DNA of 64,000 nt from the NCBI GenBank assembly GCA_023333565.1, contig JAJKFH010000948.1:1240001-1304000 (forward strand), in the 5' to 3' direction. This DNA is from Puffinus mauretanicus (Eukaryota > Chordata > Aves > Procellariiformes > Procellariidae). The translations under genes and the position numbers were made by a program. The notes beneath the pieces are model-generated. The model worked only from the letters and a program-made list of their open reading frames with translations. It was not told the DNA's origin and made no database searches. Numbering within the stretch: the stretch's first letter is position 1; each line of letters opens with the position of its first letter. This document shows, piece by piece, positions 9,519 through 21,701 of the stretch.

Positions 9519-11743
9519 GTAAGCTTTTCAGCTCTAGATATGTATTAAATGCTGAAATATTGATTCCCCGTTTTTCTCCTTTTGTTTCACCTTTTGCACT
9601 CTCTTAGTTTTATTCTACCTTCTAAATGCTGCATTCTCATTATTTACTCTTGTGCAGCAAAAGAGATGTAGTTACTACAGGATTTCTCATTAAATATCCA
9701 TCTGCCATTGCTGACCTTTGAGACAAGAACATGTATTACTGGATGTTTGTATTTTCTTTTTTCAGTATGGCAGTCACCCTTGTCTCAAAAAGAAATTCCT
9801 ATTATAAGCTAGTTATCAGTAGGTCAAAATTTGTAAAGTTGCTTCAACTTTTTCAGCATAATAATTTCACAAACCTTTTTGGGACTCCAAATGAATAGCA
9901 GAAAGCCAGCCTGCTAACCCATTTAATAGCTCAGACTGTATCTGGGACTCATTTTCAACTTTGCTGCCAAAGACAAAACTAAAAAGTAAAAAAAAGTGTT
10001 CCGTTCCAGAGAGTCCTGATGCTAGCAAATAAATCTTGAAAGAGAAAACTGTTAAAAAAACCCAAACAATAAGAAGAAGAAAAAGGAAAAATGACCATTT
10101 TTTTGTGCTGAGCTATCACGCTTAGTCTGTGTCGTCATGGTAATAGCTCTGGCCAGTTCTAGTATTCTTACATGCACAGATAAGCTGCATTTTTAACCTA
10201 ATAAGGGACAATGAAAACACAGGGGTTATGCAAGGGTGCTAGTATGCATGGTGACTTGTCATGGCAGCCAGGATAATGCGATTTGATTTTTTTCTAATTA
10301 GCAGTGGTACATTGAAAACATTTTGCCAAGTTCTGCAATGGTGGAAGACTCTTACAGAAGTGTAGAAGGATATTTCAGTGATAACTTATACATTGGGATG
10401 GTCAACCTAGTCATCTAAATATTCGTTTGTGTTTCTAAATACCCAGTAGTCATGTAAAGGTCCTACCTTAGGTGTTTGCCAAAAATGGGACCCATGTGCT
10501 CGCCCATTTTTCTGTATTACAGTGAAAAAGGTCTAACAGATGTTTTTCAGACTAGTGCCGGTCTTCCAGTTTAAAATCTTTCATTTGTGCACGTAGGCAA
10601 CCACAAACAAATTTTCAGTAATGTTAAGATGAAATTTCCAACATGAGGTCTCACTGATACTTCTTTCTTAATCAAAAAACACAGCTCCAGTTTAAAATAA
10701 CAGTGAAAAGCAGTGTAGTTTGTTTATTTCCAGGTAATCGTACTGGTGCCACATCTGACCTGATATCTCTGTTCAGTAACATCAAGGGATGATTGTGCTT
10801 TAGAATCCCTTACAGTTTCATGCAGCAATGAGCTTCCTCTCAGTTTTAATCCTTGTGTAGGCGGAGAGGGTTTCCCATTGTCTGATCCCATAGTATCTTT
10901 GAAGAGCAGAGCAGACAGGAGAGTGCTGGATTCTGAGTTGTTGACTTTGCATTCTCTGGCTGCTATGGTTAAAAGCACACTGAGCTGTAAGGAGTCTCTC
11001 CCCCTCCCCCCCCTTCCTGTTTTCCCCTAAAATGCTACCATTTCTTCCTCACCCCCCCTTACATATAGAAAAAATTCTGAAGGGTGGAGAAGGGAACAAA
11101 TTGGCCATATATCAAAGATAGAGAAACAGTGAGACCCAGCAAGAATCAAAGCAGAGGATGGAAAAAATGTATGCCACTGCTTCTGGGACATGCACCAAAT
11201 AAAGGGAATACGGAAAACATTTTAGGGAAAGCACGATTGTGATTCAAAGATATCAGGATTTTGTTAGTCCTGCCACAAGTTACTATGTGTAAGAGAAAGA
11301 ACTAGAAAAACAGCGGAGGGGGTGATACTGTAGTTCACTGAAAAAAAGGTATGTATGTACATTATATACATAATTTATAAATAACAAGGCTTTGTTATAC
11401 AGACTGAAGAAGGAAATTTTGCTGAACTATTCAAACATACAAAATGAAATTCATTCATCTGTTATTTGGATTCTGAACTTGTTTAAGCATCTTTCAAAAA
11501 TCTCAGTCTTAATACTTACAGAGATATATGGGTATCTAAGATTCTTATAATGATCCCTTCAGGGAAGTAAAATGCATTTGCTACTGTAGGGATAAACCAT
11601 AGCAATTGAGATGTTTCTGGGAAACACATGAAATGTCTCTTATCCTTATTTGAATCAAGCACTTGTCTACATTTTTCCCCAAGCTTAAGCTTTTATTGCT
11701 ACTTCCTTAAAAATAAGATTGTCTTCTGCTCTCCACTCTGCAG
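9519..11743 (+). other. SEMA5A: SEMA5A intron
   Basis: This intron is about 2.2 kb, with donor GTAAGC and acceptor CTCTGCAG ending at 11743. It contains a C-rich run at about 10998-11016. The antisense frame at 10724-10978 has no domain. Nothing else is recognisable. Confidence 0.87.
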
Positions 11744-11955
11744 AGTTCAACATGTTTCACATGATTGCAGTGGGATTAAGTAGCTCAATACTTGGTTGCC
11801 TTCTTACCCTGCTTGTTTACACTTATTGCCAACGATATCAACAGCAGTCCCATGACGCAACTGTCATCCATCCGGTGTCACCAGCTCCTCTAAATACCAG
11901 CATTACCAACCATATCAACAAACTGGACAAATATGATTCTGTAGAAGCCATCAAG
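11744..11955 (+). CDS. SEMA5A: SEMA5A exon encoding transmembrane helix and proximal cytoplasmic tail
   Basis: This 212-nt exon has its acceptor AG at 11742-11743 and donor GTGAGA from 11956. It enters in phase 1 (Glu codon split with the previous exon) and leaves in phase 0. It encodes a short extracellular EFNMFHM, then a hydrophobic membrane segment (about 22 residues, MIAVGLSSSILGCLLTLLVY), then the basic/aromatic YCQRYQQQ boundary and a cytoplasmic stretch ending KYDSVEAIK. A cytoplasmic tail this short and lacking enzymatic domains is typical of class 5 semaphorins. This is the most conserved part in the window and the strongest evidence for SEMA5A rather than SEMA5B. Confidence 0.95.
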
Positions 11956-13349
11956 GTGAGAAGTGGGTTGGGAGCTCTATAATGCACAACGTATGTGGTC
12001 CTAGACAACAGTTCTGCTGTATCAAAAGAATGCTACTTGCTAGTTTTCTGCAGTGGCATTTGGACTCAGATTATGCTGGTTGTTAATAATAAAAATAGAT
12101 TTCACTTGAAGCATTGTAATTACAGATCCTTTCCTTTGTCAACCTCTATTACACCGGAAGTTAGATTTTGTGTGTATGTATAATTTATACAGCAGCAGCC
12201 TTTCCTGGAAAAAACCAGACCACTCAAGTTTTGTTTTGTGGGTTTCTTTTCCTAACTGTGTTCCCTAGTGGCTTGTTCAAGAAGTAAATAGAGCCATTAA
12301 CAATCATCATGACATATATTGAAGGTAATCCTTTGGCTCCAATGATACGGGCACTGCTCATCTTCCTGCACTGTCTCTATACAGGAGACGTATCCATCTG
12401 GTGAATATATTCTGGGTCAGACTCTCAGCTAGTGTTCATACCCAAAATATTCTGTAAATGAGCTGTAGAGATTTACATCAGCTGAGAGTCTGGCATGATA
12501 TCTATATCGTATGATCATTGTTCCCAAACAGCTATTCTCTTTTTATGACCTTTTAGAATAGCTCTGCTTTTCAGATCCACTGAATTAAGGAAGGATGAGC
12601 ATTCTGAAAATACCTAGCTCAGTATCTTCAGATTACACAGTTTATTCATGCAGCTGCAAAGCTTTTTGTAAATGAGGATTTTTTCTTAAATCCTACCTGG
12701 GTAATCCGGTTTTTTATTTCTGCATTTTTCTTTCTAATTAAAAGCATTTGAAAGAATTTCATTAAAAACAGCAAGAAAAGTCTAGAGTTTGTAATCAGTG
12801 GTGGAATATGTACCTAATTTAAAGCTTTTGCAAATTCCACTAATCATCTCTCGGATAGCTACAGAAACAAAAAAAACTTCAAAAATTCATACTCTAAATA
12901 CCCATATAACTTTTAAAAAAATGGGATTTACACTCCTAAGAGCTTCAGACATTTCTCCTACATATTGCATTTGAAAAACAAGGAATTAATGCAGTAAAGA
13001 CAAAATCATTCAGTAAAAAAATGATGTGTGAATCATTCTAATAAGAAGAACTGAATATGTATGATTAAAAAGTATTTTTGATCATAAAATTAGCTTTATA
13101 ATATTGGGGGGAAAGTGCCTGGCTTTACTTTATTGAGCAGCATTATTTTTTGTAGGAATGTTATTATGAAAGCAGATACATGCAAATGCGAGTTTTTGTA
13201 AATGTGCAGGTATTTGTCAATGCATTTTTTACTGACTTGCTATACACAGATATTTGCCACAAAAATTGCCTTGGTGAAAGAGCACTTAGTGGCTACCTTT
13301 CTTCTGTCCTTCCCGTTTTCTTATCTCTTTCTTTTTTTTTTTCCCCCAG
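11956..13349 (+). other. SEMA5A: SEMA5A last coding intron
   Basis: This intron is about 1.4 kb. It ends in an exceptionally long pyrimidine tract (about 13311-13347) before the acceptor CAG. It contains a small palindromic repeat relic at 12410-12495 and no coding sequence. Confidence 0.88.
12410..12495. repeat. Palindromic MITE-like repeat relic
   Basis: A perfect 13-bp inverted repeat (cagactctcagct at 12418-12430 and its complement at 12480-12492) flanks a 49-nt loop. The right half reads agctgtagagatttacatcagctgagagtct in decayed form like a short palindromic interspersed repeat that I remember from turtle, crocodile and bird genomes. That resemblance is from memory; the inverted repeat is seen directly. 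Confidence 0.5.
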
Positions 13350-13469
13350 GCATTTAACAAAAACAACCTGATTCTGGAGGAGAGAAACAAATACTTCAAT
13401 CCACATCTTACTGCAAAGACTTATTCTAATACCTATTTTACAGATTTCAATAATTATGATGAGTACTAA
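13350..13469 (+). CDS. SEMA5A: SEMA5A terminal coding exon, cytoplasmic C-terminus
   Basis: This is the last coding exon: 39 codons plus a TAA stop at 13467-13469. The acceptor is TTCCCCCAG ending at 13349, phase 0. It encodes AFNKNNLILEERNKYFN at the start and ends FTDFNNYDEY, matching the SEMA5A C-terminus from memory. The tail is rich in Asn and Tyr, with several Tyr residues and an acidic DEY end. With the four upstream exons the window encodes about 235 C-terminal residues of a protein that is about 1,074 residues in human. The stop is followed directly by AT-rich UTR with no alternative frame. Confidence 0.95.
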   Translation, partial: AFNKNNLILEERNKYFNPHLTAKTYSNTYFTDFNNYDEY

Positions 13470-14679
13470 TGGGCTTGTGTATTTTCTGGCCTCCTGTAAC
13501 TCCCCAGTCCCCAAGGCCTGTGTGCTACTTGACTGCTCATGTGATTGAGGCTTCAGAGATGAAGTTCAGAGACATTTCAAGCACGATCCAAGCCATCAAT
13601 GTCCCATTGCTGCCAAAAGCCCAAAACACCTGTTTGTGACATGATGTTTTCTTTGCAGAGTGCAAGGTTGGCTGTCAGTGTCAGGTGCAGCTGTAGCCCC
13701 TCGGTGTTGCTGGACCACTCATGATGATTGCATCGCTTCACCCAGTTTCATAAACCTCCAGTCAGATTTCTCTAACAAGTGACTAAGTAATTCCTGAGCT
13801 TTGAAAAAAAAGATAATGTTACCCCCTAAAGCTGCGCCAGGAGTACAAATCTAATTTTCTTTTTAGGCATTGTCTTTTATTTCCATGAGGTTTGAAAAGG
13901 GAGCTCTGCTGTTAGCCACAGAGCCCTCTGTGCGGTCTCCTGAAGCTCACACCACCAAAAAGAGCTCGCAGGGTGCTGGGAACAACGACAAGAAGAAACG
14001 TGGTGGTTTAGCGATGCTGTGCGGCAGCTCTGGGCTCTGTAGGGCTGATCTTCCTGGGCTGTAAATCACTCCGGCTGCAGTTCAGCTGTGCAGAGTGCCG
14101 TACCGAGGGATACAATCTTGTAATTAACCCAGAAAGCTACAGGGTTGGTGGTTTCCAGTTGCGAGCCAAGCCCAGTCACATAAAGCCTTCACCTAGTGTG
14201 GTTTAATTTTTGTGGAAGGGCATGTCCCAGAGGGAGGCCGAGGGAGGAGGGCAGATAGGAGAGGCACACTGGAAGGTTTTTCTGTGTGTCGTTAGTGAAC
14301 CAGCCTTGCTGCAGCGTGCGGGTTTGCACGAGTCGTGGCATCCCACGGGCTTCCTCTCCCTGGTGCGTACGTATGGGAACCCGCTCGTCTCTCTGCTGTA
14401 GCACTCGCCGTCAGGCTGGTCACGGAAAGATACGACTGCACCGCATTTTGTGTGCCTTCTCAGGCTCTCGGGGGTACGTAGGCATAACCATAGATCTGCT
14501 TTTCTCTTTCCGGCTTTTACTTTATATGCACGCGTCTGGCAAACAAAGCTGGCTCAGAAAACGCAGATGTATTTGCAAAGCGTTGTCTCATCTTGCTGCC
14601 GTGTCTGACCCACGCTAGTCAGCCCCTAGAGGAACATTCTTATGGTGTTTTAAGTGAATATCTTGTTGGAATTCATTGA

Positions 14680-14687
14680 TGTAAATA
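14680..14687 (+). promoter_or_regulatory. Pumilio-type element in the 3' UTR
   Basis: TGTAAATA matches the UGUANAUA consensus bound by Pumilio proteins, about 1.2 kb after the SEMA5A stop, and is followed by an AU-rich tract. An octamer match alone is weak evidence; it could be chance. Confidence 0.3.
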
Positions 14688-14869
14688 TTTAAAATAATGT
14701 TTGAGTTTTAAGTTATCAGTTTTAATTCCTTTTGTAGTGGCAGGTGAGGAAACACAAAGGATTTTTATACCGGTTTTCTTTGTTCTGTCTGTCTTCACCC
14801 ACATTCATGACATTGTTATTTTTGTATCTGAAATTCCAGATGTATAACTAAAAAGAAAAGGGCAGGGAT

Positions 14870-14935
14870 TTGGGCCAGATTTTCCAGAGTACTTAGTAGT
14901 AAGGCACCATTTGCTATTCTCAGAAGCTTGTGAAA
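14870..14935. repeat. Possible small palindromic-repeat relic
   Basis: The block beginning gggccagattttccagag resembles one half of an old palindromic amniote repeat that begins 'gggccagatttt' (from memory). The second half is too decayed to confirm. Confidence 0.3.
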
Positions 14936-17900
14936 AGAAATTAAAAGTGCATATTAAGGATTAAAGAATTGGGCTTTCATTTTTTTGAGCATGCTAGATG
15001 CAAAGATCATCGCACCAGAATACCAGGAAGGTATGCAAGGAGAAGCTGAGTGGAAATGTTTCCATTTTGTGTTTAGAGCCATTGATCATTAGGTTATGCT
15101 ATGATAGGCAAATAGAGAAAAGCATGTACGGATTATAATGATTCAAAACTGTGTACAAAAAAAGCAAAAAGTTCCAAGAAACATTGATCACGTGAGACTG
15201 CGTTTGAGCACCACTTTGGTGGTCCAGCCACTTACACAGGAAGAGTAAACACTGTATCTAGTGATGGCAATGAGCAACATTTTTGAATGGGGATAGATCT
15301 GAATGTAGCACTATGCTTCCTATCTCTGTTCTGCAGTAAAATGAAAAAATGCAAAGCAAGTGGTCTTTGAAAAGCTGTGTGGTAAAATGAACGCACATTT
15401 ACCATCTATGAAAATAATTAAGATCAGCTGCCTATTTTTTTCCAGCTGAATCGTTCTCCCTCTTACTAACTCAGTCAAAAGAAAGCACTCCACCCGCGCA
15501 CCAGTTCATCTCCAGAAAGTATAATAATACTGGTTCTCTATAATTTGTGATTTTTTTACTGTACATTAGATTTGGTTTTCCAGGAAGAAATTAGCTGATT
15601 GCCTTTGGGTAAGAGAAATTTTCTCTGCAAGAAAATTCAGTGAAACAGATAGAGGGGGGAAAAGCTCTCCAAATCATAACCAGTCCAGTATCTGAATCAC
15701 TCTGTTCATGCCAAAAGATAAAATTTTACATTTAAATAAGATAAAGAAAATAAAATCTATATTGCTGCCACTGCCAAGAGAAAGCAGCACATGCACATAC
15801 ACATATATGCACAACACTGTTCCTCTCTGCCCCTGTCCTAAGAGCACATTAGTCTGACTTACGGATTTTATATTTAGACTATTAGTTATGAGACCAATAT
15901 CTTAAAAATATTTGAACTATGTATTTTTATTTTAATCTTTTTTAATTAAAATTATCTGAAATTAGCTTTTTTTTAACTCTACAGTAGTTTGAGGCACACC
16001 TGTCTTTACAGTGATCTATTTTCCATTCTTTTCATGGATAGATACGTATGTTAGATATGTGTTATATATGCAGTAATAATACCTTAGGTTAAGTCTGCAT
16101 GATCATAGGTAGAAGTGCATTTAGCAGATGCTCAGTCTGCTCACACTTCCATCTCCTGAAGGAGTATTTCAGGTGTTCCAGATCTTTGAGCAACTCCCAT
16201 GCGATGTCATTTAAACACCATGCCAACTTGTCAGAAAAGTGTTTCTTTTGAACATTCTTTTAGCTTCCTAAATCACAGGCAGAGGTATATTCAAACCTCT
16301 CTCTAAAGCAGTAGGGTAAACATGGAAATTTCACAGCACTTAAAGGAGAAAAAAAAATGATGGCAAGATCTCCTTGTCAAGCTAGATTCTGAGACAACAG
16401 GTTTTAAAGCCATTAGATATTTGTGTCTTAGGTAATTTTAGAGGACCCCAGGTGCACTGCCTATGTCTGTATTTTAACCTTCTGAGTTCTACACAGATGT
16501 CCAGGTAGTTTAATACAGCCTTTCCTAATACACAGAGCAAAGCAAAGTGCAGTCTCTATTAATTTGCAATTTACTTTATTTAGCATTTTTTCTAAAATAG
16601 GCTACACACATTTTGGTGAAAAGCAGATTTCTGCATGAAAGCTCTTATTTTTCTTTTGCCAAAAATGTAACAAAGTGGGCATTTGCCTGCAAATGTTGTT
16701 TAAGCCGACGGAGCTCTCAAATTTGCGCAAGGTAAAATTTGGTTCTTACATCATTGTTCTGTCTTGGAAAGGGAAAATTAACTCCCTTGCCCGTTAAATG
16801 CCACGCTTAAATACCCCTTCTCTTTTCGCTTGGATAAAGTGATCTTTTCTGGATAAATAATTGTATTACCTCTGATGCCAATAGTTAATATTACTAAATC
16901 CCTTTTGCACTGATCGCATAAATTTAAAAACGTTTCTCTATTTTGAATGCAAACATATCAGCAGATAGATCAAAATTCTCTGAGTAAAGCTGTTTCTGTG
17001 TAGCCCTGCTACATGGAGTGAGGAGGAAGCAGGATCCTGTACGGTATATACTTTCATTGGATAACTCAAAGTAGAATTTTGCTTGAGTACACATTTTGGG
17101 CTTATTTTCATTTCTGATACATAGCGTACGTTCCTCAGTTGCTTAGAGAATGGACTCCTGTGCTTGCAGGTTTATCTTGTACTTTGATTTGAGTCTGATG
17201 ACCTTTATAGTCATTTAAAGTTACTTTACGTGGATGCTTTTCCAGCTGTTTGCAGTCTGTTGGAGCTGTGTGGTTTGGCTAAAACTAATCAAGAGATTTT
17301 TGACTAGGATGGGGATTTTCATAAGAGAGTGGGAGAAAGAATGGGGCTTAAATGGCTTTGATTTCCAGGCTATTAAGCAGTACTGATTAAAGTCTCAGAT
17401 GGGTGTAGGACACTGTGCATTTAGTCAGCTCTACCAAAACTCCACAGTAACCTGTGGGAAAATACCACGTCAATGTACAAATCAAGAGCTACCAAAGCAC
17501 TTATGTTAAGTGAAGAAAGTTCTCAGAGCATCAGACCATATGGCTGTTCAAACGAGAAAAGAAAGTAAGAGGTCCCAGATGCAACAAAAATGTTAATGGG
17601 AATAAATGCTTCAGTATTTTTTTCCTCATAATTATAGAATAAATATATTCACTTCTTTAAATGTGGGACCAGTTTTATTAAAATCAGTGCAACACAAGCA
17701 CATTCCTAAAGTTAGTTGTACGCATAATGGCTTTGCTGTATGAGATCAATTCTGTAAACAGTTTAGTCCAAGCTTGTCTCGCTCTGCTTGAAGCATCTGA
17801 CCAAGTTCTGATTGTAGCTGCCACCAGCACCCTCTATGTGTCGTCTGGGAGGACATCCTTAGGTGGGCAGAGTTACGTCCTGGCGAGAGCTTGCGTCTCT

Positions 17901-18306
17901 CCACCAACACTATAGTGAGCCTAGAGAGTTACCCTTCTAATTTTCACTGTCATCTGGATGCCTAAATTTAGATTGGCGAAAGCTAGGCTCTTGGGTATGA
18001 TTTTACTCATCACATAGGTAACCACACCTTCAGTGGTCTGGATGTAACAAGTTACTCGTTTTAATGTGTTTACAGGATTGAGCCCAAAATACATTGCTTC
18101 TGCACAAATCCATGCACAGTACAAGATGACTTCAACAGTAAGAAAACAGATTCATTTGAAATTATTCACAAGCAAATCTACATCTTGATATCAGGGAATA
18201 GATATGTGTTCATTGTGTGGGGTATTTGAATTCATTCCTTTCTTTGCTAAATAAATGAATGATAAAACAAGATACTGCTTGACTTCATTTAAAAGCCATT
18301 CTTCCG

Positions 18307-18312
18307 AATAAA
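18307..18312 (+). terminator. Candidate polyadenylation signal AATAAA
   Basis: The canonical hexamer is followed within about 30 nt by T/GT-rich sequence (tctgtgcatgttttccc). It is a plausible proximal cleavage site for SEMA5A, about 4.8 kb after the stop. Confidence 0.4.
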
Positions 18313-18975
18313 GAAGGGTTCTGGGATCTGTGCATGTTTTCCCTTTCTTTTTCTCTTCGCTTCTCCACAGAAATGAGTCTGCGTGTGGCTGAAATGGCCT
18401 TTAGCTAGACTGTTCTGTGTAAGTGAATGAAGGCTTTGCATTGTGTTGCCATGCGACACCACTTTCTAACTGGGACGGTACAAAGAGGTAAATGTGCTAA
18501 CCTGGGAGGTTTGGCAAAGCTTTCACCCCCAGCAGTAGCAAGGGTAGGCAGAAGTGGAAACAGAAATGCAGAAGAGTGTGACTGAAGGCTTGGCAAACTC
18601 GTCAGTAAACTTTCACAGGAACTTAGAGGCTTTTTGGGAACTGCCAAGGGCAAGGCTGTTGGGGTGTAACCTCCTGAGTAGTCAAGCCAATTAGTTGCTC
18701 AAGCAAAAAGCAGGCTGATTGCAACAGGTACTTGTGCAAAGTTGTGACTGTTACTGAGAATCGGGGGAGAAAAATGCTTTCGCAAGCAGTAAGCACCGCA
18801 GTACAGGTGGCATTTTGGCAACATCTGTGTTGGCAGGAAACACAAGGCAACAGGAGCGATCTGTAGAGCAAAACAGCTGGTGCCGAACTGGATTTTGGAC
18901 TAGCTCCAGGCTAGTCCCACAGGCTGAACACCCACTACCAGTTAGTGCGTACCCCTGTCGTTTCCCTCGTTCATT

Positions 18976-18994
18976 AAAAAAAAAAAAAAAAAAA
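18976..18994. repeat. poly(A) run, 19 nt, with A-rich continuation
   Basis: A homopolymer is followed by caaaaagaaaaaac. No retrotransposed body is recognisable on either side, so I regard it as simple sequence. Confidence 0.85.
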
Positions 18995-21264
18995 CAAAAA
19001 GAAAAAACAGGACACCAGATGGCATGCTCTGAGGCTGCTCCGTGGTGCAAATGAAAGCACAGCGAGAGGTGTAGCAGGAACAGATAAACCTTTTGTTTCC
19101 AGTTGGCTCTTTGGATCCAGGTTGGACATTTTTTCGCATACTTCTCCCCTTGCCTTTTCTGCTTGTGGAAAACTGATTACAGCTCTGCCTAGCTGAGGAT
19201 TTATCAATTTGAAGGAGTGATTTTATACCAGTACAGAAGTCTACTGAAAATTTGTATTGTAAAACTGACATCAAAGGCTGTGCGAAAACTGTTATACTGA
19301 TACTCAGTCTGGCTTATTTTAATTGTTACTGAATGTAATATAGCCATTCCTCAACTGAAATGAACATCTGAGCAGAGATGGTAGTCTCATAACATCATTT
19401 CAGAAAAAAATTCAATCACTATAACACTCAGCATTCTCACAGTCCAGAAAGAAGCTGTTATTTGTGCTTTTTTTTTTTTTCTTTCTCCAAAGGATTTATC
19501 CACAAACCTCATCCAACAATACCTTTGGATTTTAAAATATCATGGAAGGTAATTAACAATAACACAGTATATGTTCCAGGACTCAGCAGCCGTATTTGCT
19601 AATCACTAAACCCATGGTTTTGAATTAATTCTCCCTTTTGTTAACTGCAGCAGTAGGCATTGACTGAAAGTGAAATTAATATCAAATTTCAAATAAATGG
19701 GACATTTAAGGTCCCAACTTTTAAATAAAGCTTTGAAGCCAGTACAGCTGCAGAAGAAATTGCTTTTATATCTGTGTGCTTAAAAAAGTGCTTTCTCTTG
19801 TCATGGCCCTATGAAATCTCCTGTAGAGTGGAAAAATTGTTTTTAATAGTGATGTACCCAAGATAAAATAATTGAAATAGAGCTCAGAGATTTTTAGCAA
19901 TAGTAAACACTTTTGGTTTGGTATCAGGAGAATGCCATTGATGATTGCAATAAGGGGAGTAAATGATCCCTGTACAGAACTTTATAGGGAAAAATTGTGC
20001 CTTCCCATTAACTCCTTCAAAAACAGCTTCCTTAGCAAAACTTCTCAGGAAAGCTGCTGAAGATACTCACATTTAAGAAGAAGCATCAGTGCAGTGGCTG
20101 GAGCACAGAAGCATGGGTGCGGGGATCTAAGCCACTTACAACCGCAGAGTCATTCCACTGACACGGAGCTCCCTTCAGATTTACACCTATTCAGACAGCT
20201 CACCGAATTTGTATCCTAATGGCTGTCCGTTGACTTATTTAGTACTCCAGGGAGGTAATTTAACATAATGTTTTACTGATTATCTGGAACACAGAGAAGC
20301 AGCTCAATTGATGGGTAGTGACGGTGTTTTTCCATCATATGTCTACACCCTATATTTCCCTCTCCAGTGGCATTTTTGGATATTTTAAATTGATGGATGT
20401 TTTAATTTGATGAATTAGCTTTTATCAAATTGGATTCTAGGTTTGGGTGGAGTACCACTTTTCTAGTCTCCATTACTCATACTATTATTTTACTGCCTTG
20501 ATTAGTATTCATAATTCCTTCTTGACTTAGTGTCTTTTTTTCAGCTTTGATTAAAAGGATTTTACTGCCTTCTTCAGGTCTTTAATGTCAGCATGACCTG
20601 AACTTCATCCTTTTGTGTGCATTTAACACTTTTCCCCAAATTGGAACACTTACCCTTAATACGCGTAGTCAAATCTGTCACACACCTCTGATCATCTAAG
20701 CCATACTTTTTTGTTTGCTTGTTTTTTTGCACTAGTGGAAACAGTACCACAGGGGAATACCAAGACCCGCAGTGATAAATTTGGACTCTGTACAGAAGAA
20801 AAGGAAGATCTACTTCTTTACCTTTTCATATTCCCTTTGAAGCTTCCTGCCTGGTGCTATTCAGGGGCCGTAGCGTATGAGTACACGCCTCTGTAAGAGT
20901 GCTCTTCAAGTCAATGCTTACAGTTAAAGCTGCGTTTATGGGATTTCCTGATCCCATGAAATGTTAAGTGTGTTTGATATTAAAACAGACATAAACTTGC
21001 CATCAACCCACACGGTAGAGATGGGGAGAAATATTTTCAAATCTCCTGATTTGGCCCTAAATATGGATTAGTCATTCATTCCCTTGATTTCCTAGAAATA
21101 TTCGTAACTTCCCAAGACCATTCCTTGTATGGGTGCTTTTTTTTGAAACCTTATCAATTATTTATCCACGGCCGTAATAAGCCCACCTTTGCCTATGAAT
21201 TCCCATGAAACCTGAACTAGGATTTCTCCTGAGGTACAGATTAGAGCAGAAGACACTTTCTAGT

Positions 21265-21270
21265 AATAAA
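21265..21270 (+). terminator. Candidate distal polyadenylation signal AATAAA
   Basis: The hexamer lies about 7.8 kb after the SEMA5A stop, with a T/G-rich downstream element (gatgttgctgtt). It is my preferred candidate for the end of the longest SEMA5A transcript, on UTR length grounds only. Confidence 0.4.
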
Positions 21271-21459
21271 GATGTTGCTGTTAACATATACCTTGCTGCA
21301 GAAAGGCACAGGTTGAAGAGGGCATTCTCTTCTTCTTCCCATCAGTGGCAATTATGTAGAAAATGAAAATAGAGGAAAATTAGCTAGCTTGGTTTGCTGG
21401 GAGTGGTTTTGGAATATAAATTCCTCACATAAATTACAGTAATTAACGTACCATAATAA

Positions 21460-21590
21460 GAGCCATCATGCTGGGTAAGACCAAAAACATCTTTAAGCCT
21501 CTCTCCTGGCAGTAACTGAGAGCATCTATATTTGTGCCTCAGTTGTTCCTTATTTTGCTATGATCCTTTTAAAGGATAGCCTTTCCTTGC
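21460..21590 (-). mobile_element. Ancient CR1/L3-like 3'-end relic
   Basis: The + strand reads catgctgggtaagaccaaa, followed by cctctctcctggcagtaac. I recall this order from the 3' end of amniote CR1/L3-type elements read antisense ('tactgggtcagaccaaagg ... tgacagtggcc'). Short and heavily diverged. Confidence 0.5.
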
Positions 21591-21686
21591 TAAGGAATCA
21601 CATGTTTCATCATCTTTTATTTTTATGTTTTCTTACAGGAATTAGGACTCTCCAAGTCATAATGGGATTGATTCCTGCATAGCAAT

Positions 21687-21701
21687 CCCCCCCCCTCCCC
21701 C
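21687..21701 (+). repeat. C-rich run
   Basis: tcccccccccctccccc on the + strand means a G-run of up to ten on the - strand. Low complexity with possible secondary-structure potential. Confidence 0.85.

Larger units (their letters stand above)
13470..21290 (+). other. SEMA5A: Probable SEMA5A 3' UTR; end not certain
   Basis: This is non-coding sequence after the stop. AATAAA hexamers occur at 15749, 17601, 18307, 19692, 19724 and 21265. The 18307 copy has a T/GT-rich downstream region, and the 21265 copy is followed by gatgttgctgtt. My recollection is that the human SEMA5A 3' UTR is also several kilobases long, which favours a distal site, but the sequence alone cannot choose. A Pumilio-type element TGTAAATA lies at 14680-14687. 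No open frame in this stretch has a recognisable domain. Confidence 0.55.

Noticed and set aside
18942..19274. Possible retrogene suggested by the 19-nt A run and a 110-residue antisense frame containing a long Phe stretch
   Set aside because: The Phe stretch is just the translated homopolymer. No recognisable parent gene, target-site duplication or intronless coding body flanks the A run.
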